A DNA stretch of 64,000 nt, taken from Bugula neritina (Eukaryota > Bryozoa > Gymnolaemata > Cheilostomatida > Bugulidae). How positions within the stretch are numbered: position 1 is the first letter of the stretch; each line of letters starts with the position of its first letter. Below the pieces are notes generated by a model. The model was not told where the DNA came from and did no database searches. It saw only the letters and a program-made list of their open reading frames with translations. Location of the stretch: the NCBI GenBank assembly GCA_964035545.1, contig OZ037766.1:14309222-14373221 (forward strand), written 5' to 3'. A program made the translations under genes and the position numbers. Of the stretch, positions 26,793 through 37,224 are shown piece by piece.

Positions 26793-27767
26793 CTAGTTAA
26801 ACTTAGAATACGACTTAAAAGTATTCAGCTTTGCTTCACGGCGCGCCATCTTGATACCAAAATAGAAAATAGTTACAATATTAATCAAAAGCAACATAAG
26901 AAGAAGCACAAGAGGGGAAACTGAAACATTGGCTATATCCATTGGTGGTCTAACTGCTTTATCTACCAAAATTCCCTGTAGATGATGAAAAGTTCCAACA
27001 ACAACTATAACATGAAAAAGAGAGTGGCTGTGAAAAAATATATCAAAATGGCCAGGGAAAAAAGCTTCAGGTATGTGTCCACCATAAAAAGAGACTGTAA
27101 ATATTGTGTCAAAGAAATGCTTGGCATAATAGGATGCACCTTCACAAGAATTATCTTCTACACAGTACAAGACTCTGTAAATACATGGAAGCATACCGTA
27201 GAGATAAGGCATGCTGAAGGCCGCTAATCGTAACAAAGTCATTGACCTAGTTCTAGGAAGAAACCGAGTATGACAAGCGACAACAACAGTAAGCACACAA
27301 TTGAGAAACATGCCTTGCAAGTAGTGGGCCTCAAATAGCCCACCCCGCCATAGTTTGGGAAGAGCATAAATCTTGTTAACTGTGCATGCACCAAATGCAT
27401 AGAGACTGATTGATGCATAATCAATGAAAAAGCAAATATGCCTAATGACTGGAGACATAGACATGAAGAGATGGGCCAAAGCAGATCCTAGAGGAAAAAG
27501 ACAGCATGTTATTAGTATGCAAAGAATAGATTGGTTTTCAGGTAGCCACAGATCTAATGGTTGAGTTAGGGAATAATACACATAGAACCCAAAAGACATT
27601 AAATGAGTCCATACATTAAACGTTTCATTGTGTAACGTGAATAACGAGCGGAAACAGGAAAGAAAAGAGAGGTTCTGGCGTCTGTAACCTTTACGAATAC
27701 CAATTTCCCTCAGTTCTTGTGGTACATCTTTTTCATCCAGTGTGTCCTCATATATGCATAAAACCAT
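26793..27767 (-). CDS. PAQR-family receptor, membrane progestin receptor-like
   Basis: 324 residues in one coding exon. PAQR proteins are seven- or eight-pass membrane proteins including adiponectin and membrane progestin receptors. Visible family marks are the N-terminal REIGIRKGYR, FTLHNETFNVWTHL ahead of TM1, ALAHLFMS and FFIDYASISLYAFG in the central membrane core, and PEAFFPGHFDIFFHSHSLFH near the end. The last of these carries the histidines that bind zinc in this family. The EAFFPGxxD region and a length near 330-350 aa favour class II (PAQR5-9) over adiponectin receptors, but I cannot pick the paralogue. The frame stays open upstream to 27857, but I place the start at the ATG at 27767, because a splice-acceptor-like sequence (TATGTTTGTAG) ends at 27775 just before it, implying a 5' UTR intron. 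Confidence 0.93.
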   Translation of the reverse strand: MVLCIYEDTLDEKDVPQELREIGIRKGYRRQNLSFLSCFRSLFTLHNETFNVWTHLMSFGFYVYYSLTQPLDLWLPENQSILCILITCCLFPLGSALAHLFMSMSPVIRHICFFIDYASISLYAFGACTVNKIYALPKLWRGGLFEAHYLQGMFLNCVLTVVVACHTRFLPRTRSMTLLRLAAFSMPYLYGMLPCIYRVLYCVEDNSCEGASYYAKHFFDTIFTVSFYGGHIPEAFFPGHFDIFFHSHSLFHVIVVVGTFHHLQGILVDKAVRPPMDIANVSVSPLVLLLMLLLINIVTIFYFGIKMARREAKLNTFKSYSKFN

Positions 27768-27774
27768 TTTCAAA

Positions 27775-29189
27775 CTACAAACATACAGCAAATCAATATC
27801 AATCATGAATTTTGAAAAGACACTACTCAATTTTACCAGTATCCAGCTCACACACATTAGTCATATACCATATTTCTATTGAGACTGGAAATAAACAAAC
27901 CTGTCTAGTTGACCTTCTTTTGCTGATTAAGATCACTGTGTATTGTCCATATTAGCTGCAACTGTACCAAAATCTCTATGATTAAGATTGTAGTATATGA
28001 GCATATGAGAATGCAGTTGCTGTAGCAGAGCAGTAAAGTAGGTTGATCTGTTAGGTCACTTGTTGGTAGCACACACTAATGGAAACATACTACAAGATAC
28101 AGTTCAGAGAATTGATTGGTTAAAAAATGAATCCCCAACAGAATTATATGAAAAGATGTCAAAACATATATCTAAGCAACACAAACAAAAGAACACATGC
28201 ACAGCACATTTTATGATATAGTATCATAAACAGGTTTGATCAATTATTAAAAGTCCTTACAAAATAGTTTATAGAACAAAAAGTAACTGATTCAGTACTT
28301 CAAGGAGTAATGTCACAGTTGCAAAATCTAAAACGCAATGCAAAACTAGAACCAGTGTTGTGAGTTTGTCAGCAAAAAATATATTTTACTTGAACTCACA
28401 ATGTATCTGTACATGTGTTTGGTGCAGCAGTTGAGCTTACAAAAAATACAATATATATTTATTAGGTAGCTAGGAAACTCAAAATTATTACCTCACTGCA
28501 ATAAGACTTGTATATCATATATTTTCATTTCTGAAAATATTGTACAACTTATAAGACAATTAAATTCAATTCCTATTGACTCCCAGCCTGGTCATATGGC
28601 AATATTTATGAGCTAATGTGATTGAATAGCCAACTAGCTGAACTAATTTCAAGTTACATCAATAGTTTTAGTGATTTTTTACTGGAAAGGGGACTATATC
28701 TTAAATAAATTTGACTGACATAATTTAACTTAAAGGTTTTGAGATGGAATTGTGAAAGCTATGCAAGTTGGAATCTAATACCTTTATGATTAATTTTCAT
28801 ACTTATGCTTTATATAAATCGGCGACATTATTTTGACAAACTATTAAACACCAGGAATAGGTTGAGTGAAATTCACGGAAGGTAAGGACAGATAAAACAG
28901 GTAACCTTGCAAAAGATTAGGCAACAACATATGGCTAACATAATTGATGAGAGCATTGAAGCAGACAGGAATAAAATGAATTCCATCAATGCTAGCAAAG
29001 TTCAAAAAGAAACATCAAACATATGGAGAAAGATTACAAATAATACTAATTTTTAAATTTATAAAAGAAGAATGAAAAATAAACTTAAACAGTTTGAGTT
29101 TGAGTTACGCTCATTATGATTAATCATGAATGACTAACCAGTAACTACATCTAAAACTATCAGTATCACTAAGGATTAAACCTAAAGTG
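27775..29189. other. Upstream of the PAQR gene
   Basis: Probably includes its non-coding first exon, which I cannot place. No other gene seen. Confidence 0.4.
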
Positions 29190-30600
29190 AAAGTACAAAA
29201 TTATATAAATAACTTTATTATTAATATTATAATTGCTGTGATAATCATAATAATAAACTATAAAACATTATGATTATCAATATCATCATGAATATAATAA
29301 TCTTAATAATAAATTACAATTATTATTAAATATAACACTAACAGTAATGCTAATAGTCATAGTGTAACTTTAATACTAATAGTAATAGTAATAAAACATG
29401 AACAAATGCCAATGGTAATACTAATACTAATAGTAATACTAATACTAATTATAATAGTAATACTAATACTAATACTAATAGTAATACAATAACTAGCTAT
29501 ATCAATTATCAATACTAAAATTAAAACTCAATAATAATTTAATGTAGTATAATATCAATATCAATATGCAATACTACACAGTCACAAGTACAAGTTTTAC
29601 TTTTGAGGGTTCAATTATAGACATGAATTTGAAGAGATAGTAAATCAGTTGCATAACAGTTGCTAGTAACAGTACCAAGTCGGGGGTGACTAGTTTCAGA
29701 ATTTCTACGGACATCGTTGTATAAACTCCAAACTCACAAACTTGAGACGCATAAACATATGCACTCAGTGACTACTAACATGGTGCTGCTCTTAGCATCT
29801 TGGTTCATAGCAGTGAACTGGAAAATATTTCTTGTTCAGTAGTTCGTATCAATGAACTCAATAATTCCAGCTCAGTGGTTCGTATAATATTATTCTGATT
29901 GTTTTTTAGTAAGTAATAGACTTGGTTCTGAATTAAATTAAATTAAATCTAAATTTGGTAGATTAAGATTCTCGAGTTTAGAATTAGGTCCCCCCAACCT
30001 CAAACTTCAGAACCCAAACTACTAGTACTACACACATTCACCCCCAACTGCGAGCTGCTTATAGAACGATTCAATTTAGAAGTAGGTTCTAGCCCAGCAA
30101 CATGAAAAAATCAAATTCGATGGAAAATCAAATATTGATATCAATATGAATGGTATTGAATGTATAGAACATTGAATGTCTCACTGATTCCGTCAACATT
30201 ATAATAATTGAAATTTTAATTAGATATGATTAGCAATGATAATAACTTATAATCATTATGATTAGACTTAGATTAGTCTTGCAGTTAGTTTTACTACTGG
30301 AGTACTACTAGTACTAGTACACTGTAGTGTACAGAGTACTAGTAGTAGACAGTAGTACTACTAGTACTCAACTACTAGTAGTAACACTAACTGTAAGACT
30401 GAGTAGTAGCCAGTAGTAGTAGTTAGTAGTTGCACTTACTACTAGTGATTAGTATTACTGACTGGTGACTGGCTACGTCTACTGAGTCTGATACTGATAG
30501 TGATCTCAATCTGATACGCATACTGTAACTGATACTGATAGTCAATGTCATACTCATAGTGATAGTGATTAGTATATTAGATAGTTAATTTTCATTTTAT
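29190..30600. repeat. Degenerate hexanucleotide field C
   Basis: 29200-29580 is rich in TAATAC, TAATAG and TATCAA words. 30280-30440 is built from ACTAGT and AGTACT, which are self-complementary, so both strands look alike. 30470-30570 has CTGATA and GTGATA words. Unit length six, strongly diverged, no transposon ends seen. Confidence 0.6.
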
Positions 30601-30914
30601 ATAATAATAATAACAAAGTTTATTTACTTTTAGTTTATTATAAATATAATTAATAAATTTTGATTTAAAATTAATATAGTTGTAATTTATAGATGATAAA
30701 TATTAAATATAATATTAAACTTAAAGTTAATGACAATGAAAAAGACTCTTAATTTTATTTTTGTTTCATGTTATAGTTATACCTTTGAATACGTTTGAAA
30801 GCATAGAATTAAAACACTTGGAAACACTGAAGGTTATAGAAGTGCCTTATTTGTTTTACAGTGTGGGCTACAAGTTATGTGGTAATTGTTTTGGTTTTTC
30901 TTTTTTTTTATTTG

Positions 30915-31796
30915 TTATATGGGCCCTCTGGTGTCTTTGATGGTATACTTCTGAGTTTGCAAATATATAAATGTTAGCTCATCGCGAGCAGCAGACCTAG
31001 TTGTTATTGCCAACTTTTGGCCATCTCGTGTGATTTTATCTCATGCTATTGCCAATATTAAGTGTTGTTCTTCCCGCGAAATTTTTATAAGAAGGTTTAG
31101 TCGATGAGTCCTGCATCTCTGTTTGAGAATCTGAAGGCCAAGCTGAGAGCATGCCTCAGTGACATTTTCTCGTTCCTTTATCCCAGCAATATACCTGACC
31201 GCCCTCTGCTGTAGCATTACTAGATAGTCAATGTTTTTAGCTAATATTGGTCCCACACGGTATCTGCATAAATTCGAGGATGGGATGGCACAAATTAGTG
31301 TAAGCAAATAACTTATCTTCTCTAGGAGCCCCATGTAGGACGTGTTTAATTGTTCCCAGAGTTGTTTAGGCTTCATCCTTTTCAAGTGTAATATGCTGAT
31401 CAAATTTAAGGCTTGATTGCATTGCCACTCCAGGTATGTTGTTGTGTCTACCCAATTCATCTGTATTTCTCATAGCTGATTGCCAAAAGCTATGATTTTG
31501 CATTTACCTTGTCGTTAAAAGGCATTTTCCAATCAACTAACCATTTATGCGTGGCAATGATGTTGCCCTGAAATCTCAAAGCATCTTCCTTTGTGTCAAC
31601 AGCCTGATAAAGTAGTGTATCATTAACATAAAGGCTTACACTGCAGTTTAATTTTAGTGAGAGATCATTAATGTATATTAAAAATAGTGTTGGACTTAGG
31701 ACTGAACCTTGTGGAACCCCAGAGGTCACTTCTAATTCTAAGGAAAATTTTCCTTCAATAACTACTTTTTGTTTTCTATGTGTCACAAAATCTTGA
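30915..31796 (-). mobile_element. Older LINE, 3' part (interrupted copy)
   Basis: Minus-strand remnants of a Jockey/CR1-like reverse transcriptase. A frame ending near 31490 contains SGVPQGSVLSPTLFLIYIND and a damaged catalytic box (YVND in place of YADD). A second frame at 31041-31460 carries the RT C-terminal region (LQQRAVRYIAG). The frames are offset, so the copy is dead. It is the downstream half of the element whose upstream half lies at 35774-36660; a younger LINE separates them. Confidence 0.8.
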
Positions 31797-31989
31797 ATTC
31801 AGTTTACCGGTTGTGGATGTATTTGTTTGTTTGTTTGTTTGTTTGTATTTTCATCAACTAGTAGTTTATGTCATAGGTTGAAAAATAGAAAAAAATAATC
31901 AGTGATGAGGGTCCATATGCACAATAGCGAAGCTAGTCGAGGTGCTGGACCCAGAGGTAGCAGCCAGCAGAGCCCGCATGACGCGGACC

Positions 31990-33795
31990 CTAAATCAGTG
32001 AGTCAAGCAGGAACTGCTTCAAGGCCACCGCAAACTCACTCCTACTTCGTATCTCCCTCAGATGTTTTGGGAGGGAATTCCAGGCGTCGGCCATCTGATA
32101 GGTAACCTGTCTATGGCCAGTAGTGGAGAGTGGCAAGGGGAGACTGAGAGGAGCATGTCTGGTTGGGTAGGGAGGAAGGTAGTTAGATGCTAGGCGTAAC
32201 GAAAATTCAGAATGGGCAAGTAGACAAATTCGAAGTTTATAGAGTTCATAAATTGGTAATATTTTAGATTCTTTATATAAAGGTGCTGCGTGAAATCGAG
32301 GTAGTTTGTGAAAAATTATACGAAGTAGTCTATTTTGAATAGTTAAAATTTTATCTAGGTAAATGGATGGAGCATTGCCCCAGGCTTTTAAGCAATATAC
32401 AATTTTACTATTTATTAGGCTATTATATAATAGAATTAAAACTTTGCGAGGTAGGAAGGTGGAAGCTACATAGATCAGTCCCAGATTTTGGTGTAGTGTA
32501 TTTCGAAAGTTTTCAATATGGGTAGCCCAATTTAAATTTTTATCAATTGTGATTCCTAGAAATTTGATTGATTCTGCATTGTTAATTTCGGTATTGTTTA
32601 TAAAAAGAGGTTGGGAGATATGAAATTTATTTTGCGGATTCTTAATAATAATAAAATTTGTCTTTTCGATGTTGAGGGTTAATTTGTTTGTGAAGCACCA
32701 GATCTTTATTCTTTCAAGATTTCTATTTATTGTTTGAATTTCGTCATCAAGATTTTTGCTATGAAAAAAAAGATTTGTGTCATCGGCAAATAAGATGGTG
32801 TTAAAGAGTTGCGCACTTTTAATTAAGTCATTTATATATAGTAGGAATAATGTAGGACCTAAAATCGAACCTTGCGGTACCCCACAACTGATCTTTAGTG
32901 GAGCTGAGGTAACATTGTTTAGGAAAACGCATTGAGTTTGGTCACTTAAATAGTGCTGTATTAGTTTGAAAGACTCGTTAGAAAAAATTACACTACTCAG
33001 TTTTTTAGTGAGAATATGGTGATCTATTGTATCGAAAGCTTTTGAAACGTCTATAAAAATTCCAAGGACAACCAAACTCGAATTTAGGGCGGAAAACGCA
33101 TTATTAGCAAATTTAATCGGGGCATCGTGAGTTCCCTTCAATTTTTGGAATCCGTATTGGGAGCTTGATATTATTTGTTCATCATACAAATGATTTTGAA
33201 TTTGGGTGTTGATAACTTTCTCGTAAATCTTTGAAAAAATAGGTAGGATCGATATAGGTCTATAATTATTTAAAGATAACTTATTTCCTTTATGTTTGTA
33301 TATAGGCAAAACTTTGGCGCTTTTCATTTTAGATGGTACGATACAGCTAAGGATAGAGTTGTTTATTATGTGTGTGAAAGGGGCCGCAAGAAAATCAGCA
33401 CTATCTTTGACTAGTCTAGGAGCAATTCCATCTAGGCCTTCCGCTTTGTGCTCATTTATATTTTTCATCTGCTTTAAAACATCATCCTCATCAACAATTG
33501 AAAATTCAAATTTTTTAATGTCTTCTGTGAAGTGTGTTGCAGGGCTACTACATATTTCCGGGATTTTTTTAGCTAGATTGGGGCCAATTTCAGTAAAATA
33601 TTTGTTAAAAGGATAAGCTATTTCTTTAGAATTTGTGACAATGCTTGAATCTGGTAGCTGGATTTTATTGAGAGCTTGTTTTGGCTTGTTTTTACGGCCT
33701 AAAGCTGTGTTGATGGTGTTCCACAGCTTTCTGGGATCTGATGATTGTTTTGATATTACAAGCTCATAATAATTTGCCTTGGCTTTTTTCATCAA
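31990..33795 (-). CDS. LINE ORF2, reverse transcriptase part
   Basis: A 601-codon frame. RT motifs in order are NYRPISILPIFSKIYE, FIDVSKAFDTIDH, SCGVPQGSILGPTLFLLYIN and the catalytic FADD (LFADDTNLF), with a following KFLGITID and an RT C-terminal region. This is the target-primed reverse transcriptase of a non-LTR element. It is the continuation of the endonuclease frame at 33834-34886, displaced by one base. Reading the neighbouring frame between 33875 and 33795 gives an unbroken link to the N-terminal KKAKANYYE. Confidence 0.92.
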   Translation of the reverse strand: MMKKAKANYYELVISKQSSDPRKLWNTINTALGRKNKPKQALNKIQLPDSSIVTNSKEIAYPFNKYFTEIGPNLAKKIPEICSSPATHFTEDIKKFEFSIVDEDDVLKQMKNINEHKAEGLDGIAPRLVKDSADFLAAPFTHIINNSILSCIVPSKMKSAKVLPIYKHKGNKLSLNNYRPISILPIFSKIYEKVINTQIQNHLYDEQIISSSQYGFQKLKGTHDAPIKFANNAFSALNSSLVVLGIFIDVSKAFDTIDHHILTKKLSSVIFSNESFKLIQHYLSDQTQCVFLNNVTSAPLKISCGVPQGSILGPTLFLLYINDLIKSAQLFNTILFADDTNLFFHSKNLDDEIQTINRNLERIKIWCFTNKLTLNIEKTNFIIIKNPQNKFHISQPLFINNTEINNAESIKFLGITIDKNLNWATHIENFRNTLHQNLGLIYVASTFLPRKVLILLYNSLINSKIVYCLKAWGNAPSIYLDKILTIQNRLLRIIFHKLPRFHAAPLYKESKILPIYELYKLRICLLAHSEFSLRLASNYLPPYPTRHAPLSLPLPLSTTGHRQVTYQMADAWNSLPKHLREIRSRSEFAVALKQFLLDSLI

Positions 33796-33833
33796 GCGGG
33801 AAACTTTGTTGCCCTGTTTTACATAACAAGAAT

Positions 33834-34886
33834 TCAGTTTAGGGCTGAACGGAAATGATTTATGCTTATTAAAAAGTGCATTTTTTTCTTGATATGCTTC
33901 AACAGATTAGGCGTCATCCAGGGGTTTTTGTACAGTGTTTTGACAGTTGGGTCATGCTCCACAATTGGAGCAACAGAGTTAAACACTTCGGAGGTTTGTG
34001 CTAAAAAATTATTGTAAGCTGTTTCAACACATGGAATGCTAAAAATCAGCTCTTCCCAATTTGTTTTCCCAAGTATTTCATGTAATTTTTCTGGTTTATA
34101 TTTTTTGTAACACCTCTTATATACTTGTGTAGATTTTTGATTTTCAAATTTGTCAAAAATGGCGAATACAGGAAGGTGATCTGACGTGTCTTTTAGAATA
34201 GTTCCAGATGTGATATTGTGAGAGTAGAAATTAACTAGGATGTGATCGATACATGTTTGAGAAGTTTCTGAGATGCGAGTGGGGACAGTAATCAGGTTGT
34301 AAAAGTTATATTGGTGAATGATATCAAGGTAGTCGGCTGAATTAGGACTGAAGGTGTTAATGTTAAAGTCACCAGTGATGATATGATCATGCCTCTCTAT
34401 TTCCCGGGTGACCATATACAGGTTTAGATCTGTAAGAAACCTACCGACATCCGAACCTGGAGAACGATAGATAGATGTAAGAATGAGCAACCTCTCACCA
34501 GTCCCAGCAATCCTCAACGACACAACCTCCGCGCCAGCGAGCTCCACTGGAAACGTCTCCATGACCGCCAGGCTATTATGCACGTAGACCCCCACGCCTC
34601 CACATTTAGTAGGACGACTGTCACCTACAAATACATAATAGGGAATCGGAAAGAAAGAGTGTTGGTAGTCATATAAAAAAGTTTCACTTAAGCATATAAT
34701 GTGAAAAGGGGATTTGATGTCTGACAACAGTTCAAGAAGACGATTAAAGTTTTTTTTGATGCTGCAAATATTGCAATGTATAATACGAAAACCTTTACTT
34801 ATATTGGTATTAAATGAATCAACAGTATAACTCATACAGTCAGGAATAGCAGCCATATCGAACAACAAATTTTTACAACTTTTCAA
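33834..34886 (-). CDS. LINE ORF2, endonuclease part (frameshifted)
   Basis: 350 codons of apurinic-type endonuclease. Catalytic landmarks are an N-terminal HCNICSI, LSETFL (metal-binding Glu), GDFNIN, and SDHLPVFA near the end of the domain (the DH pair). The first in-frame ATG is at 34886, about 25 bp downstream of the ORF1 stop. The frame is lost at a run of seven adenines (complement of 33881-33887); one more A would restore continuity with the RT frame, so this is either a fresh mutation or a homopolymer error. Confidence 0.9.
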   Translation of the reverse strand: MKSCKNLLFDMAAIPDCMSYTVDSFNTNISKGFRIIHCNICSIKKNFNRLLELLSDIKSPFHIICLSETFLYDYQHSFFPIPYYVFVGDSRPTKCGGVGVYVHNSLAVMETFPVELAGAEVVSLRIAGTGERLLILTSIYRSPGSDVGRFLTDLNLYMVTREIERHDHIITGDFNINTFSPNSADYLDIIHQYNFYNLITVPTRISETSQTCIDHILVNFYSHNITSGTILKDTSDHLPVFAIFDKFENQKSTQVYKRCYKKYKPEKLHEILGKTNWEELIFSIPCVETAYNNFLAQTSEVFNSVAPIVEHDPTVKTLYKNPWMTPNLLKHIKKKMHFLISINHFRSALN

Positions 34887-34909
34887 GAAAGATTAGTTAA
34901 TTACGGCTT

Positions 34910-35614
34910 CTAGCTGCTATTCTTCAATGCAATCAATTCACTTTCGTTATTTATGCGGATAGCATTTGAGTTTTGATCTTTATGTATATAAACTTTCTGG
35001 TTTACAGTCCATACAAATTTGTACTGAAGTTCTTCCTTAAGCTTTCTAGCTTTGTAAAACAGATTACGGGTTTCAAAAGAGAGAAGTTCATTTACATATA
35101 CTTTGTAAGAACAATTCCGGAATCCTAAGGAGGCTGCAGTGATATCGTGCTTCTCTTTAAAAGCAGATAAGAAAGCATCTCTTTTGTGGCTTTGCATAAA
35201 ACGGATAACAATAGATTTCTTGCTTTTATTTCGATAGGCTAGGTCAATGTTGTTATTGTCCATAGATATTGTTTTCAGCTCAGCCAATTTAATCACAATA
35301 TCATTAAGCTTTTCCTCAGAATCGTGAGGTATGCCTTGGATCTCGATTGATTTTCGCAAAGAGTTTAGTTCAAGATCATGAACTTTTTTTACTGTAGACA
35401 GAAATTCTCTTCTAAATACTTCGACTTTGTCCTTGAGTTCACCAACCTCCTCTGTGTGGTACTCCAAACTGTGCTCGATGCTATTTACTTTTGTCTCAAC
35501 GGTTTCGATTCTTTTGTTAATGGATTTTAGTTCGGCAAGGATTTGTTGATACATTGCTGTAGTGTCGGTTTCAGCCTCTGAGCCAGTTTGTTGCTTTCCC
35601 TTTGGAGGAGCCAT
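34910..35614 (-). CDS. LINE ORF1 protein
   Basis: 234 residues. An N-terminal polar tail (MAPPKGKQQ) is followed by a long heptad-rich coiled coil (about residues 20-95), then a small alpha/beta domain beginning KSIEIQGIP, like the RRM-type core of LINE ORF1 proteins that bind element RNA. No zinc knuckle is present. It ends 23 bp before ORF2. Confidence 0.85.
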   Translation of the reverse strand: MAPPKGKQQTGSEAETDTTAMYQQILAELKSINKRIETVETKVNSIEHSLEYHTEEVGELKDKVEVFRREFLSTVKKVHDLELNSLRKSIEIQGIPHDSEEKLNDIVIKLAELKTISMDNNNIDLAYRNKSKKSIVIRFMQSHKRDAFLSAFKEKHDITAASLGFRNCSYKVYVNELLSFETRNLFYKARKLKEELQYKFVWTVNQKVYIHKDQNSNAIRINNESELIALKNSS

Positions 35615-35773
35615 ATTAGCATGTAATAAACACTTACCCAGTTTGGGGGTGGTTCATAGAGATCTCTCCACCCCTGTCACTATCCAGGCTTGAAGGCGGT
35701 ATCCAGCAGTATTCTTGATATAGATTATTTGAAATATTGTGCACTAGGAATAATGTTAAATTTCTATGATTCA

Positions 35774-36660
35774 ATATAGCTGGTACTAGTTCCCGTTTTG
35801 CATTAGTAAAGCATGAGACACCTTGTCAAAAGCCTTCTTAAAATCAAGTACCACAGTGTGTGTTGTTTTCATGGTTTCCTTTGTTTTTCTAGTTCGTGGT
35901 ATGTGGCGCAAAGTTGTGGAGGAAGTCATTTAGCTTTTGGTTCAAATAATGAAATACAATGTGTTCCATCATTTTGCATAGGATACTAGTAAATGATATG
36001 GGGTGACAATTACTTGCTGCCAGCTTATTTCTGCTTTTGTGCACTGGGGGGACATATACAGGCTTTCGCTGGGCAGTTAGCTTTCTCGAGTCAATTGAGG
36101 TTTGGAATATCTGTTTTAGGCATATGGCTGACATCATGACATCCACAAGTAGATGTGGTTTGCGGATTTCATCGGGTCCTGCAAACTTTCCATTTGATAA
36201 ACTATATCAATTTAATAAGACTTTCAGTAGTTATCTCTATAGGGGCTGCAGCAGTTGTTTCTAGTTGGAGAGTGTTTGAAAGTAGCTGTTCTTTACAGAA
36301 TTTATTTTGGAAATATTTGTTTAAAATCTTTGCACACTCTGTCTCTTCTTTATTAATTTTTTCTTGTGAACTGATTAAATGTATACTGAAATTTGACCTG
36401 ATATTTTAAGGTGCTTGTAGAAAGGTTTAGAATTATCTCTTTGAAGTGTTTTGCATGATTTTTCTACTAGATGTTCTCTTTTTTTTGTTGACATTCTATT
36501 TTACTAATTCTTCTTTTTGCATGGTATTCATGCAGAAAACAATGTGTCGCCAGTCTCTATACCTTTTCCAGGTTCTTCTGCATTTGTGTATGTTTTCCTA
36601 TCTATCCATTTTGGCCAGCTATAGTTTTTGGTTATAGCAATTTTGTTGGGATTTTGTCTT
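35774..36660 (-). mobile_element. Older LINE, 5' part (interrupted copy)
   Basis: Minus-strand translation in shifting frames gives a linker (ILNKYFQNKF), an RT start (PVHKSRNKLAASNCHPISF, frame 35889-36146) and LDFKKAFDKVSHALL at about 35815-35860, then stops where the younger LINE begins. It continues at 31796 as IQDFVTHRKQKVV. Confidence 0.75.
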
Positions 36661-37224
36661 TTTGGGCTCTGGCTAATCCTTGAACAATATTACTATATAT
36701 GTGTGTATATTATTATATGTATAACTATTAAGCAATAATTATTTGTATGTGTTAAGGATTATAATATTTAGTTTTATTCACAATCATATTGCGATGGTAA
36801 TTGCCCCTTCGGCAATGCATGCCTGTCGTGTGACAGCCAGCTAACTGCAATTATTGTTATTGTTACTACTATAAGTACATCAATACTCAAAATACCACAG
36901 CATCATATGTCTACATTATATACATAATAATACTCATAATCATATTGCTATATGAGTATGCTATGCAGTAATTGTGGGTTGGTATCTCACTTTGTAAGGC
37001 ACAACCTCGAATAAAGCATTAGTAATAGTTATATAATAGTATAAATAGTAAGCTTTGACTTTGTCATAACATTTAATATAACTATAGCATGTTTATAGAT
37101 ATTAGTTTATATCACATTGTTTTGAATAAACTTAAAGCAATGATCCGTGAGCTATTAAATTTCCATGTTGTGTATATTTACTTTTAAGGCTGACACAGTT
37201 CAACTGGAATTTTGAAAAAGAAAC
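36661..37224. other. Region upstream of HTRA2
   Basis: AT-rich. A small hairpin (TTGCC-CCTTC-GGCAA) lies at 36801-36815. A pyrimidine-rich stretch ending ACTTTTAAG just upstream of the HTRA2 start may be a 5' UTR splice acceptor. Confidence 0.4.

Larger units (their letters stand above)
31802..35768 (-). mobile_element. Nearly full-length LINE (CR1/L2-like, Jockey superfamily)
   Basis: About 3.97 kb on the minus strand with ORF1, endonuclease and reverse transcriptase, ending in a short (CAAA)n stretch near 31825-31845. It interrupts an older LINE whose RT reading resumes on either side. A possible 5-bp duplication, TGAAT on the minus strand, lies at 35769-35773 and 31797-31801, but the exact ends are uncertain. 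The only coding break seen is a one-base frameshift in ORF2. Confidence 0.85.

Noticed and set aside
27768-27857. Upstream start for the PAQR protein
   Set aside because: The extra 30 residues have no family match and a splice acceptor lies between them and the conserved N-terminus.
33795-33834. Programmed frameshift between LINE endonuclease and RT
   Set aside because: LINEs of this type have a single ORF2; a missing A in a homopolymer is simpler.
36801-36815. GC hairpin near HTRA2 as an RNA gene or ribozyme
   Set aside because: No hammerhead core or tRNA-like boxes; it may just be a repeat tail.
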